A stretch of DNA of 64,000 nt from Mesorhizobium sp. ES1-1 (GCF_020164785.1 NZ_JAIUGX010000001.1:434001-498000), one strand, 5' to 3'. Positions 28,535 to 39,304 are shown, numbered from the stretch's first letter. Numbers and translations: made by a program. The notes: a model not told the origin generated them from the sequence alone.

Positions 28535-29701
28535 TTACGGCGCCGGCACGTCGGCAGCGTCCGGGATCAGCGTCTTGACATGCTTACCCTCGCCTCCTTC
28601 GTAGCGCATGAGCGCCACGGCCCGTAGCGGCATGCGGTTTGTGCCGGCATAGGTGATCTTGCCGGTGACGCCCTGGAAATCCTTGAGGCCAGCAATGGCG
28701 TCCCGGATCGCTTTCGCATCGTCGGAACCGGCCGTCTTGACCGCCTGATCGAGTATCAGGCCTATCTCGTAGCCGTTGACCTCATATGTCGATTCCGGAG
28801 CATGGCCGGCATATTTGGTGAAGGCGGCGTTGAAGGCCTCCAGCTTGCTGCCCGGCTCGGCATAGCCGGCAGCCGTATAGACCACGCCGTCGACCAGTTT
28901 TCCCAAGGCCTTGATGGTCGGTGTGCCGATGGCATCGGCACCGTAGACCGGAACGGTGACGCCGGCGCCTCGCAATTGCTGAATGAAAGCCGGGAAATCA
29001 GGCTCGTAGGCTGCCGTCATTATCAGGTCCGGCTGGTCGGCCATGCCCTTGATGTTGGTGATCTCGGCGGAAAAATCGGGCTGACCCATGCTGAACGTGC
29101 CGCGACCAACGACGGCGCCGCCCTTCTTCTCGAACACCTTGCCAAAATATTCGGGCAGGTTGGCGGTATAGGTAGAGTCCGGTGACGTCAGCAGGAAAAC
29201 CTTCTTCTTGCCTTCCGACACGGCGAAGTCGGCAACCGCCGTCGCCTGCACGTTATCAGCGGGATAGGTGCCGAACATCACGTCACCCACCGCGTCGGTG
29301 AGCACGGGGGCGGATCCGCACAGCGTCAAGGTCGGAATGCCGGCCGGCTGGGTCAGCTGGCCCGCGGAGATCGAGGCATCGGCGTCGCAGGGCGTGATCA
29401 TGATCTTGGCGCCTGCGTCGATCAATTCCTGCGCAACGGTGGCGGTCTGGGCAGTGTCGGAACGTGTGTCCTTGATCAGAAGCTTCACGACGTATTTGCC
29501 GCCAAGCCCGCCCTTGGCATTGAGTTCGTCGAGAGACATGCGCAAGCCGGCGAGTGCGGGCTGATCGTAGGGGGCCAGGCCACCGGTCTGCGCGGTCGCA
29601 GCTCCGATGATAATCTCTTCGGCATTGGCCGTGGAGAACGAAGCGATACCGAATACGGCCGCGCACAGGGCAGCGCGTTGGAGGCGGTAGAGACGTGGCA
29701 T
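28535..29701 (-). CDS. HAAT-family periplasmic substrate-binding protein
   Basis: 388 residues with a signal peptide (about 1-27, ending TANA) and a Peripla_BP_6 fold: IIIGAATAQTGGLAPYDQP opens the mature protein, with GGKYVVKLLIKDTRSD after it. It captures the ligand in the periplasm for the LivHMFG membrane complex. The ligand is not shown by sequence. The neighbouring catabolic genes suggest an amino acid, amine or amide rather than leucine itself. Confidence 0.9.
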   Translation of the reverse strand: MPRLYRLQRAALCAAVFGIASFSTANAEEIIIGAATAQTGGLAPYDQPALAGLRMSLDELNAKGGLGGKYVVKLLIKDTRSDTAQTATVAQELIDAGAKIMITPCDADASISAGQLTQPAGIPTLTLCGSAPVLTDAVGDVMFGTYPADNVQATAVADFAVSEGKKKVFLLTSPDSTYTANLPEYFGKVFEKKGGAVVGRGTFSMGQPDFSAEITNIKGMADQPDLIMTAAYEPDFPAFIQQLRGAGVTVPVYGADAIGTPTIKALGKLVDGVVYTAAGYAEPGSKLEAFNAAFTKYAGHAPESTYEVNGYEIGLILDQAVKTAGSDDAKAIRDAIAGLKDFQGVTGKITYAGTNRMPLRAVALMRYEGGEGKHVKTLIPDAADVPAP

Positions 29702-29751
29702 GTGGTTCTCCTTCTGGATTTGTTATCGTTGGATGAGTGGGGCGTTGCGGG

Positions 29752-31604
<1,853 letters not shown>

Positions 31605-31608
<4 letters not shown>

Positions 31609-32771
31609 GCAGCCTTGAAACGGCTGGGCAAGAACGGCGTTAGGATTGGCTGAGCGCCTTCGGTGACCAGTTTGGCGATTGCTTCGCCTACGGCTGGCCC
31701 GGTCTTGAAGCCGTGCCCGGAGGACCCTGCCGATACAACCAAACTTTCGACACCAGGCATGGCCCCTATAACGGGCAGATCGTCCGGGCTCATGTCGTAG
31801 AGCCCGGCATAGCCGGGGCGGATGCCAAGCTCCGCCATGGCCGGAACACGGGTTGCGAAGGTTTCTAGAATCTCCACCGATTCCGCCTCCTCCACCCCTT
31901 CCATGTAATTGTCAGGGTCCTCAACCAGACGCGGCCGCCCAGCGTGCTCATGGCGCAGGCCGGTGCCGCCACCGGCCCAGGTCCCAGCCAGGATGACGCC
32001 GTCATTGTCGGGTCGCGCATAGTTGCAGGAGATGTCGTCGCACCACGCAAAAGGCATCACTTTGCGCGCCCGCCCGGCCGCATCGAGCACGGCCATGGGG
32101 TGGCGCTCGACATGCAGCGGCAGGTCAAGGCCGATCGTCGCCAGTAGCCGGCGCGTCCACGGACCGGCGGCGAGAACGACCGTATCGGCCTCCAGCACAG
32201 TGCCATTGGCAAGAGTGACGCCCGTGATGCGGTCGCCCTGTCGTTGAAGGCTTTCAACGGCCGTGTTCTGCAGGATCGTGGCCCCATTGGCCCGGGCCGC
32301 GCGGGCGATGGCGTTGGTCGCGCCGAAGGCATCGGCGTAGCCGAATTCCGGCTCCCACAAGGCCAGTGCGACATTGTCCAGCGTGAACCCCGGCGCGGCG
32401 TCGCCGAAGGCTTGCGGCGACAAAGTCTCCATTCGCGCGCCCTCGCCGCGAATGCGTTCGGCCGCCGCCGTCCAGCTCGCCTCATTGTCGTTGCCGCAGA
32501 CCCACATCATGCCGATCTCGGTGACGAAGGAGCCCTCGCCGGCGATCTCCGGCAGCGACACCAGGATTTCGCGGCCGCGGATGGACAGCTGCGACAGTTC
32601 CGGCAAAAGGTAGAAGGCGTGTAGCAAGGCAGATGATTTGCCCGATGGGCCGCCAGCGGGATGGGTCTGCTCGACGAGGGTAACCTTCACCCCAGCCTTG
32701 GCCAGGTGATAGGCGGCGCTCGATCCGACAATTCCCGCACCGACGACGATGACGTCGCTTCCGTTTCGCAT
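31605..32771 (-). CDS. FAD-dependent amine oxidoreductase (DAO family)
   Basis: 388 residues of the D-amino acid/sarcosine/glycine oxidase family. The FAD-binding motif VVGAGIVGSSAAYHLA is at about residues 9-24, with a C-terminal AGSSGHGFKTGPAVGEAIA FAD signature. It probably oxidises a secondary amine or amino acid brought in by the adjacent transporter. Its start faces rpiR across a 142-base divergent promoter; its stop overlaps the LivM-LivG start. Confidence 0.9.
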
Positions 32772-32831
32772 CGAAGTTCCCCAGAGTTTCCCGATCGCTT
32801 TGGGGCAAGGTAAGACCAGCGGTCAGACAAT

Positions 32832-32854
32832 GTCAACATCTCTTCATTGTTGAC
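32832..32854. promoter_or_regulatory. Inverted repeat in the oxidase/rpiR divergent promoter
   Basis: GTCAACA (32832-32838) and TGTTGAC (32848-32854) form a 7-bp inverted repeat with a 9-base spacer, midway between the divergent oxidase and rpiR genes. It is a good candidate operator for the RpiR-family regulator encoded next to it; the match is by position only. Confidence 0.55.
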
Positions 32855-32913
32855 CGATATTTCAATCTCTGTAATAAACTCGACACTAGCGAACACGATT
32901 GTCGGGAGGGCCA

Positions 32914-33834
32914 GTGGCGATACGCGATGTTCTGATGCGCGGCGATCTGGCGCTGACCCCGTCGGAAGAGAAGATAGTCCGGCTGCTATTGACGGACTAT
33001 CCGACCTCCGGCCTCGGCACCGCTTCGTCGCTGGCGCGGCGCGCCGGCGTCAGCGATCCAACGGTCGTGCGGCTGGTGATGAAGCTGGGCTATGATGGGT
33101 TTGCCGATTTTCAGGCGAAGCTTTTGGCCGAGGTGGAGGCAAGGCTGCATTCACCGCTGCACATGATGGAGGCCAAGCGCCAAGCGGGGTCCAATGACGG
33201 CCCCGTGCTGGCATATCTCGATAGTGTCACGACGGCCTTGCAGAAGGCCAACGCCGCGACGCCGGTGCAGACTTATGAGCGGGCCGCGCGATTGCTGATG
33301 GAGGCAAAGGGCGAGATCGTGATGCTTGGCGGCCGGTTCAGCCGTCACATAGCGGGTATGCTTGCCGGCTATCTCGTGCAGTTTCGTTCCGGTGTTCGCG
33401 ATCTCGGCGTGCTTTCCCAGGAGGCTTTCGACACGCTCGCCGATCTCGACCGCCGCGACGTGCTCGTTGTCTTCGACTATCGTCGTTACCAGCTTGATGT
33501 GATCGCCTATGCGAAACAGGCAGCGGCGCTCGATGTTCGTATCGTGCTGTTCACCGACCAATGGCTGTCGCCGATTGCCGATCTGGCCGAGGTCACCATA
33601 GTCAGCCCGCTCGAAGTCGCCTCGCCCTACGACACGTTGGCCCCCGCGATCGCTCAGATGGAGGCGCTGGTCGCCCAGATTGTTTCGGCTCTGGGCGACG
33701 ACGCCCGCACCCGCATCGAGCGGCTGGAAAAGGTGAGGCATGCCAACGCGGTAACGCTTGACAGCGACCCGCAACAGAATGGTTTTCGAAAGACACCCGG
33801 ACCCAAATCAGCAAAACAGGACGGCAAAGCATGA
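32914..33834 (+). CDS. MurR/RpiR family transcriptional regulator
   Basis: About 306 residues. The N-terminal helix-turn-helix domain (first ~80 residues) shows LTPSEEKIVRLLL and TASSLARRAGVSDPTVVRLV. The C-terminal SIS domain (about 125-265) holds the sugar-isomerase-like ligand fold, with LGGRFSRHIAGMLAGYL. RpiR proteins sense phosphosugars or related metabolites. I chose GTG 32914 because GGGAGG stands five bases before it. The gene overlaps the next by ATGA, so the regulator heads the catabolic operon. Confidence 0.9.
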   Translation: MAIRDVLMRGDLALTPSEEKIVRLLLTDYPTSGLGTASSLARRAGVSDPTVVRLVMKLGYDGFADFQAKLLAEVEARLHSPLHMMEAKRQAGSNDGPVLAYLDSVTTALQKANAATPVQTYERAARLLMEAKGEIVMLGGRFSRHIAGMLAGYLVQFRSGVRDLGVLSQEAFDTLADLDRRDVLVVFDYRRYQLDVIAYAKQAAALDVRIVLFTDQWLSPIADLAEVTIVSPLEVASPYDTLAPAIAQMEALVAQIVSALGDDARTRIERLEKVRHANAVTLDSDPQQNGFRKTPGPKSAKQDGKA

Positions 33835-34478
33835 CTCAAGCCCTACCCAAGCGAAACGAGGCCTTCCGCGCCGGCGAAACGGCGCTGCTGCTCGTCGACA
33901 TGCAGCGCATTTGGCTGGAGCCGGGGGTCGATCCCGCGCATCCGGAGCGTGGGCCTGATCATTATTTCTATCGTCAGACATCCTCGCAGACGATCCCCAA
34001 CCAGGAGCGCTTGCTTGCCGCCGCAAGGGCCAACGGCGTCGAGGTCTTGCATACCATCATCCAGAGCTTGACCGAGGATGGCCGCGACCGCTCGCTGGAC
34101 CACAAGCTGACGCCCATCCATGTCCCGCCGAGCCTCGCAGCGGGCCTTCCGGTGGCATCGCTGGCACCGGTTGGCGACGAAATCATGCTGCCGAAGACGT
34201 CCTCGGGCATCTTCAATTCGACCAATGTGGATTATCTCCTGAAAAACCTCGGTATCCGCTACCTCGTCGTGGCCGGGGTGCTTACCGATCAATGCGTCGA
34301 CATGACGGTGCGTGACGGCGCCGACCGCGGCTATCTCGTCACCTGCGTCTCGGACGCCTGCGCTACCATCACGCAGGAACGCCACGATACCGCGCTCGAG
34401 GCTTTCGGAGGATATTGCTGGGTCACCGACACCGAGCAGGTTGTGGCCCGCTTCAACGCGTTGGAAAAAACCGCATGA
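33831..34478 (+). CDS. Isochorismatase-like cysteine hydrolase
   Basis: 215 residues. The family triad is visible: D23 in LLLVDMQ, a lysine near 122 in MLPKTSSGIF, and the nucleophilic cysteine near 155 in GVLTDQCVDMTVRDGADRGY. Family members hydrolyse amides such as N-carbamoylsarcosine, ureidoacrylate or nicotinamide. In this context an amide or carbamoyl intermediate of the imported amine is likely. Overlaps both neighbours by ATGA, a tight operon. Confidence 0.9.
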   Translation: MTQALPKRNEAFRAGETALLLVDMQRIWLEPGVDPAHPERGPDHYFYRQTSSQTIPNQERLLAAARANGVEVLHTIIQSLTEDGRDRSLDHKLTPIHVPPSLAAGLPVASLAPVGDEIMLPKTSSGIFNSTNVDYLLKNLGIRYLVVAGVLTDQCVDMTVRDGADRGYLVTCVSDACATITQERHDTALEAFGGYCWVTDTEQVVARFNALEKTA

Positions 34479-35797
34479 CATCGATCGTGGAGCCTTTGGT
34501 TGCCGTCGTAACTACGGATCTCTCCGCTGTCACGCGAGGCCGCTTCGTTGCCGAAAGCAAGCTGCAGAAATCAGCTGCGACTGGCGTCGGCTGGTTGCAC
34601 GCCAACCTGTCGATGACGCCTTTCAACTCGATCGTCGATCCCAACCCCTGGGGTTCGTCGGGCGATTTGCGGCTGATCCCCGATCTCAAGGCGCGCTTTC
34701 GCACCACGCACACCGGATCGGCGACGCCGTTCGACATGGTGGCGGGCGACATTGTCGAGCTCGACGGCAGCGCATGGCTAGGCTGCACTCGCACGATGCT
34801 GAAAGAGGCGCTGGCTGACTTGAAGGCCGCGACCGGCCTATCGGTCATTGCAGCGTTCGAGCATGAGTTCCATGTCGTCGGGGGCAGCTTTGAACCGGCG
34901 CATGCGTTTTCGTTCGCGGCCCTCAGGCGCACCGACCCGTTCGCACCCAATCTGATGGCGGCGCTGGCGGAGGCTGGCGTCGCTCCCGAAGTGGTGATCG
35001 CCGAATATGGCGAGGATCAGTTCGAGGTGACGCATGAGCCGACCGAAGCGCTGACGGCGGCAGACCGGGCCATAGCCATCCGCGAAATCACCCGGGAAGT
35101 CGCGCGTAACGCCGGCTGGCGAGCGAGTTTCGCGCCCAAGACGGCGCCGGCAGCGGTCGGCAACGGTGTCCATGTTCATTTCAGTTTCATCGATAACGCC
35201 GGCAAGCCGGCAACTTACGATGCGGCCGAGCCCGGCGGCCTTTCCAGTCTTGCCGGCGCGTTTTGCGCCGGCGTGCTGCGCCACTTGCCGGCGATCACCG
35301 CCATGACGGCAGGCAGCGTCTCGTCTTTCTACCGACTGAAGCCGCATAGCTGGAGTTCATCCTATACCTGGCTTGCCGATCGCGATCGGGAAGCCAGCCT
35401 GCGCATCTGCCCCACGGTGACGATCGATGGCCGAGATCCGGCGCGGCAATACAACATCGAATACCGGGCCGCCGACGCCACGGGCAACCCCTATCTGTCG
35501 CTGGCGGCGATCATCCGGGCCGGGCTGGAGGGGCTGAACGCAAAACTGCCGTCGCCGCCGTTGGTCACCGGCGACCCAACGCTGATGAGCGAAGCAGAGC
35601 GGTCCAATCTGGGGCTCGTGCGCCTCCCGGAAACCTTGCCGGCGGCGCTCGACGCGCTTTTGGCCGACAGCGTGGTCACCGGGTGGTTCGCGCCGGTCTT
35701 CATCGAAACGTTCGTCGGGCTGAAGCGTCACGAGGCCGAGCGGCTTGCCGGGCTTGATCCGGTTGCCATCTGCGATCTTTATCGGACGCTTTATTGA
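34475..35797 (+). CDS. Glutamine synthetase-like ligase
   Basis: 440 residues of the glutamine synthetase catalytic family, but distinct from GlnA. Seen are FEHEFHVVG (metal-binding EHE), EYGEDQFEVTHEP, NGVHVHFSF, and NIEYRAADATGNPYLSLAAII near the C-terminus. GlnA-like proteins of this kind make gamma-glutamyl amides (polyamines, ethanolamine, methylamine). With the oxidase and N-formylglutamate hydrolase beside it, a gamma-glutamylation route for an amine is plausible but unproven. Confidence 0.88.
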   Translation: MTSIVEPLVAVVTTDLSAVTRGRFVAESKLQKSAATGVGWLHANLSMTPFNSIVDPNPWGSSGDLRLIPDLKARFRTTHTGSATPFDMVAGDIVELDGSAWLGCTRTMLKEALADLKAATGLSVIAAFEHEFHVVGGSFEPAHAFSFAALRRTDPFAPNLMAALAEAGVAPEVVIAEYGEDQFEVTHEPTEALTAADRAIAIREITREVARNAGWRASFAPKTAPAAVGNGVHVHFSFIDNAGKPATYDAAEPGGLSSLAGAFCAGVLRHLPAITAMTAGSVSSFYRLKPHSWSSSYTWLADRDREASLRICPTVTIDGRDPARQYNIEYRAADATGNPYLSLAAIIRAGLEGLNAKLPSPPLVTGDPTLMSEAERSNLGLVRLPETLPAALDALLADSVVTGWFAPVFIETFVGLKRHEAERLAGLDPVAICDLYRTLY

Positions 35798-36537
35798 TGA
35801 GTGCGCACACCGACTGGCCGGACGCTGTCGAGGTCCTCAACGAGCGCGGCGGCTGCGACGTCGTGCTGCTGTGTGAGCATGCCTCGAACCACATCCCGGC
35901 AGAGTATCGGCAACTTGGCCTAGAAGCCGCAAATCTGCAGCATCACATCGCCTGGGACATCGGCGCCGCCCGGGTCACTCGGCTGCTGGCGACCCGGCTC
36001 GACGCGCCGGCCTTCCTCGGCGGTTACTCACGGCTGTTGATCGACCTGAATCGGCCGCTGGGCTCCCCGGGCAGCATTCCGGTGCGATCGGAAGACACCG
36101 ACATTCCAGGCAATGTCGGTATCGATGCAGCGGAAAGAGCGCGCCGCGCCGAGATCATGTTTTCGCCTTTCCATGACCGTGTGGCCGCCCACCTCGATCT
36201 CCGTATAGCCGAGGGCAGACCAACGCGAATCGTGACGATCCATTCCTTCACGCCGGTCTTCGTCGGCGTTGCCAGACCTTGGCACGCCGGCGTCCTGCAT
36301 GGCGCTGCAAGCGATCTTGCCGAGGCATTGATCTCGGGCCTCTGCAAGGATGCGGCGCTCAATGTCGAGGCCAACGTGCCCTACATTATCAGCCGTGACG
36401 GCGATTACGCTGTGCCCGTCCATGGCGACGATCGCGGCATCCCCGCCATCCTTGTCGAGATCCGGCAGGACCTGCTGTCGTCACGGTCCGGCATCGAGGA
36501 CTGGGCAAACCGGCTGGCGGTGGCGCTGCCGGCATAG
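35797..36537 (+). CDS. N-formylglutamate amidohydrolase family protein
   Basis: 246 residues of the N-formylglutamate amidohydrolase (HutG2-like) family. Zinc-ligand motifs are present: LLCEHASNHIP, HHIAWDIGAARVTRLLA and VTIHSFTPVFVG. In histidine breakdown it yields glutamate and formate. No other hut genes are nearby, so here it may release glutamate from an N-acyl or gamma-glutamyl product. Last gene of the rpiR operon; TGATG overlap with the ligase gene. Last host gene before the prophage junction. Confidence 0.9.
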   Translation: MSAHTDWPDAVEVLNERGGCDVVLLCEHASNHIPAEYRQLGLEAANLQHHIAWDIGAARVTRLLATRLDAPAFLGGYSRLLIDLNRPLGSPGSIPVRSEDTDIPGNVGIDAAERARRAEIMFSPFHDRVAAHLDLRIAEGRPTRIVTIHSFTPVFVGVARPWHAGVLHGAASDLAEALISGLCKDAALNVEANVPYIISRDGDYAVPVHGDDRGIPAILVEIRQDLLSSRSGIEDWANRLAVALPA

Positions 36538-36681
36538 CAGTCGGTGATGGTTCGGTGAGCACCCGCAACTTGCCGGAGGGTGAGACTGCCATCGCGGATC
36601 GGCGAGATGCGTTTTCTCGCCATAGCGAGAGCCGCGGCGCAAGAAGGCTACCTTGGAAGCTTTGATTTCAAAGAGATAATC

Positions 36682-36730
36682 TGGTGCTGCGAGAGAGGAT
36701 TGAACTCTCGACCTCTCCCTTACCAAGGGA
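36682..36730 (-). tRNA. 3' half of tRNA-Thr(GGT), attachment-site remnant (attL)
   Basis: Read on the minus strand, this begins with the anticodon stem-loop TCCCTTGGTAAGGGA (anticodon GGT). It continues through the variable loop, a perfect T arm (GAGAG-TTCAATC-CTCTC) and the acceptor strand TCGCAGC plus ACCA. The expected acceptor 5' strand and D arm are missing. The bases upstream could by chance pair in part with the acceptor (GTTGCGG), but no D arm exists. This is what remains when a prophage inserts in a tRNA gene: the intact copy should be rebuilt at the far right junction, outside this window. Confidence 0.85.
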
Positions 36731-36944
36731 TTTATAGCCACTCCGCAACAGTGCCTTACGATTTGGCGCGATGCCGAACGGGGTCATGCGGGGCCATGAG
36801 ACGTAAGGGGGTGGCCTTCGTTGCGCGCCACCTGCGCGCCAGCAGCAACCTGGAGGTTCTCGCAAGTTACCTACATTTCTAACATTGACGCCGGTTGCAG
36901 CGTGCATCTTATAGGAGGCCTCGCTACTTTTGGAGGCATTCCCC

Positions 36945-37154
36945 ATGACATCCCTTGGCAACACCATCGAATTTATCATTGAGCGCCGCGCTGGGCTCTC
37001 TGACAGCGAACTCGCGGAAGCGATTTACGGCGAGAGCATCCAGCAGCACGTGAACGGCGAATGCAGATATCTAGAGAGTGGCGGCAAGCTTGTCCGCCGT
37101 CACCGTGAGGACGGCATCATCGGCAATTATCTTCCTTCGCTGACCTCGGCCTAG
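36945..37154 (+). CDS. Hypothetical protein, prophage left end
   Basis: 69 residues, no family recognised by eye. The sequence begins with an amphipathic helix-like stretch (NTIEFIIERRAGLSDSELAE) resembling a small DNA-binding fold, and ends GIIGNYLPS. I chose ATG 36945 because GGAGG lies about ten bases upstream. It is the first gene inside the attachment site; an excisionase-like role is possible by position only. Confidence 0.6.
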   Translation: MTSLGNTIEFIIERRAGLSDSELAEAIYGESIQQHVNGECRYLESGGKLVRRHREDGIIGNYLPSLTSA

Positions 37155-37299
37155 TGCAGAATCTTGGCCGGATGAACTCGACGCTCCCAGGTGCTCCACT
37201 GCCGCATCCACTATGGGTGGGTGGCTGTGGGGGTGGCGTAGCCACGGGTGCAATTAAATAATAGTTTCGCGGTATCTTAGTGCGTTACGGGAGGCAAGT

Positions 37300-37767
37300 A
37301 TGTCAAAAACCGGGATTCCAGACATGGACTTTGCCGACGAGCATCTCGACGGCATCGACGACCCATTATTGATGCTGCTAAAAGGGCACTTGATAGTCGA
37401 AAGGTTGCTACATGACATTTTGGCTGAATCGGTAACGAACACGAGAAATGACGAAAATTTGGGATTTTTTAGAACGATGTCTCGGGTGCGCGCCCTCTAT
37501 CCAATCATTGGCAATACATCGCCCTCGGATTCTGATCGCTTTTGGGCTTCCATTGAGGCCCTAAACCAGCTGCGAAACCGGATGGCTCATCGCTTGGATC
37601 ATGGCGACATTGGGTCGTTGTTGAACCAACTCTTGATATTAGATGACCCGAGCGTAACATCCTTGTCTGACAAAGCGTTTTTGCCTCCGCTTAGTCGGAC
37701 GATAGGCTTCCTGCTAGCAGGACTGGCAACCATACGCGCAGCCGTACCTCAGCGCGACGGCGCTTGA
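37300..37767 (+). CDS. HEPN-like protein, possible RNase-type defence or regulatory protein
   Basis: 155 residues, mostly alpha-helical. The N-terminal helix GHLIVERLLHDIL and the later LRNRMAHRLD (R92-x4-H97) match the R-x4-6-H pattern of HEPN ribonuclease-type domains found in abortive-infection and toxin proteins. GGGAGG before ATG 37300 supports the start. The local base composition is lower in GC than the host. HEPN-type assignment is moderate; the activity is inferred. Confidence 0.6.
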   Translation: MSKTGIPDMDFADEHLDGIDDPLLMLLKGHLIVERLLHDILAESVTNTRNDENLGFFRTMSRVRALYPIIGNTSPSDSDRFWASIEALNQLRNRMAHRLDHGDIGSLLNQLLILDDPSVTSLSDKAFLPPLSRTIGFLLAGLATIRAAVPQRDGA

Positions 37768-37811
37768 AACGCCCCACCCTCGCTTCGGGCTCAATGTCAG
37801 GGGTCGATGTA

Positions 37812-37997
37812 CTAGATATCATTTCGCCGCCGTTCGTTCATCTTTGCGATCTGGTGGGTGAGGAATTCCTCGCGGTCGACCGCACCCATCCGTTGCGCTT
37901 TCAGCCCAGCGGCCAAAAGCTCCATCTTCGTCAGCGGCGCAGCTTCAATCCGTTTCGGCTCGATGGCTGAAAGGAAGTCGAGCTGATCCATGGTCAA
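37812..37997 (-). CDS. Small hypothetical protein
   Basis: 61 residues, helical and charged, ending EFLTHQIAKMNERRRNDI. It overlaps the stop of the zinc-finger gene upstream by four bases (ATGA-type), so both are translated together on the minus strand. No family recognised. Confidence 0.55.
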   Translation of the reverse strand: MTMDQLDFLSAIEPKRIEAAPLTKMELLAAGLKAQRMGAVDREEFLTHQIAKMNERRRNDI

Positions 37998-38398
37998 GCG
38001 GCTTTCCGAGCAGGCGCCAACTCCGCCAGCACCTCTTTCGCCATCCGATAGACAGCGCGTGCTTGCTCTAGCGTCTTAAGCTCACCGGTATGATATTCGT
38101 AGCCCAGCCGCACTGACAGCTTCCCATAAATCGCCCGGCGAGAGATGCCGCCGAAACGCCATGCCGGGTCGATGAGGGCATGGATGTGTTGGCGAGCTTT
38201 CTTCATCTCGCCTGAGGCAATATTGCCTAGAGGCTTTGTGCGAGTGGCTGTCTTGTGATGACAACCCACATACCCCTTGCACGTGTCACACTTCCAAAAC
38301 GGTAGGTCGGATAGGTCGGCGCGGTGCGGATAAATTTCGCGACCGTCAGTCAGGCGAGGCGTGATTTCCGCCTGACACTGGCAACAGAAGATCTCCAC
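37994..38398 (-). CDS. DUF3268-like zinc-finger protein
   Basis: 134 residues. The N-terminus has paired cysteines CCQCQAE and CDTCKGYVGCH, a probable zinc site, and the rest is helical (GKLSVRLGYEYHTGELKTLE), matching the small zinc-finger family DUF3268 common in prophages. Function unknown, presumably nucleic-acid related. Forms a pair with the small gene downstream. Confidence 0.7.
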   Translation of the reverse strand: MEIFCCQCQAEITPRLTDGREIYPHRADLSDLPFWKCDTCKGYVGCHHKTATRTKPLGNIASGEMKKARQHIHALIDPAWRFGGISRRAIYGKLSVRLGYEYHTGELKTLEQARAVYRMAKEVLAELAPARKAA

Positions 38399-38412
38399 AT
38401 CTGCGCCTTCCC

Positions 38413-38697
38413 TTAAGCCACTCGGGCCGTGGGCCGGACAATCTCAATGTCGTCGTCCTGCCCCTTAATCTTCACGTCAACGGTGACGTTCTTCATGGTG
38501 GAGCGGGCAAGGCGGAAAGCCTCGTGCTTGGCTTCGTCCAGTGGCATGGTCTTGCCCACGTATTCGTCGCGGCTGGCAATCTCGCCCTCGCGGTCGTCGC
38601 CGAATTGGTTTGGGCAGATATAGCCGGTGGCTGCTTTTACGGCTTCGCGCTCATTTACTAAGTCGCGTTCCCATTGTTGTGTCTGTGTCATAGTCAT
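38413..38697 (-). CDS. Hypothetical protein
   Basis: 94 residues from ATG 38697 (AGAAG upstream). Acidic and helical with a beta-rich C-terminus (NVTVDVKIKGQDDDIEIVRP). An in-frame start at 38850 would run through the divergent promoter region and is unlikely. No family recognised. First gene of the minus-strand group ending at 37812. Confidence 0.6.
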   Translation of the reverse strand: MTMTQTQQWERDLVNEREAVKAATGYICPNQFGDDREGEIASRDEYVGKTMPLDEAKHEAFRLARSTMKNVTVDVKIKGQDDDIEIVRPTARVA

Positions 38698-38871
38698 TAC
38701 TTCTATTGGTTTACCATAGACTGACACAGATCCGTCTATTAGCAAAGTATAATATGCATAAAACGTATAAAAAGATGGCATTGGGGTGGGATAGCCACGC
38801 CCAGTGCGGTTTATTGAATCGCAATGCTTAAAGGTATACGGTCGAATCACCGTTCACAGGAGTCCTACCGG
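38698..38871. promoter_or_regulatory. Divergent intergenic region with AAGTATAAT motif
   Basis: AT-rich gap between two divergent gene groups. AAGTATAAT occurs at about 38745, the same word found in the gap at 51.67 kb, with related forms at 43.13 and 49.43 kb. The TATAAT part fits a -10 box; the rest may be a shared operator. Confidence 0.45.
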
Positions 38872-39291
38872 ATGGCCAAGCTTCCCTTCTTCGGCAAAAA
38901 CAACCTTCCCGACCTCGGCTCCCTGTCACTGGAGGAACTGACCGCCCTCCACACTCACGTTGGCAAGCATCTGGTGGACCGCAAAGAAGCTCGCATCAAG
39001 GAGCTTCAAGCGGAGCTGAAGTCGCTGGGTGCCGCTACCAACTCCACATTTGTAGGTAACGGAAAGCCTTCTGGCCCACGCGTCGGCAACGGTAAAAAAG
39101 CCGGAGGCGAAATAGGCAATGCTAACACGGCCGGAGGCGTGGACAGCGGCGGAAAGGAACGGGCCAAGCCCCCTGTGACCCACCGCGGCCCTAATGGCGA
39201 GACCTGGACCTCCCGCGGCGCAAAACCCCGCTGGCTGGCCGCTCTCGTTGCCGAAGGCAAGAACCCGGACGACTACAGGATTAAAGCGTAG
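38872..39291 (+). CDS. H-NS family DNA-binding protein
   Basis: 139 residues. An N-terminal helical oligomerisation region (about 16-56) with a coiled-coil-like stretch leads to a Gly/Asn-rich linker. The diagnostic C-terminal DNA-binding motif GETWTSRGAKPRWLAALV of H-NS proteins follows near residues 112-130. H-NS proteins bind AT-rich DNA and silence foreign genes. Carried by a prophage, it may silence other phage genes or interfere with host silencing. Start set by AGGAG before ATG 38872. Confidence 0.88.
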   Translation: MAKLPFFGKNNLPDLGSLSLEELTALHTHVGKHLVDRKEARIKELQAELKSLGAATNSTFVGNGKPSGPRVGNGKKAGGEIGNANTAGGVDSGGKERAKPPVTHRGPNGETWTSRGAKPRWLAALVAEGKNPDDYRIKA

Positions 39292-39304
39292 CCCTGCATG
39301 GACC

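Noticed and set aside
36743..36749. GTTGCGG on the minus strand, able to pair with the tRNA acceptor 3' strand
   Set aside because: Seven bases pair (two as G-U), but no D arm exists between it and the anticodon arm, so a working tRNA is unlikely; probably chance.
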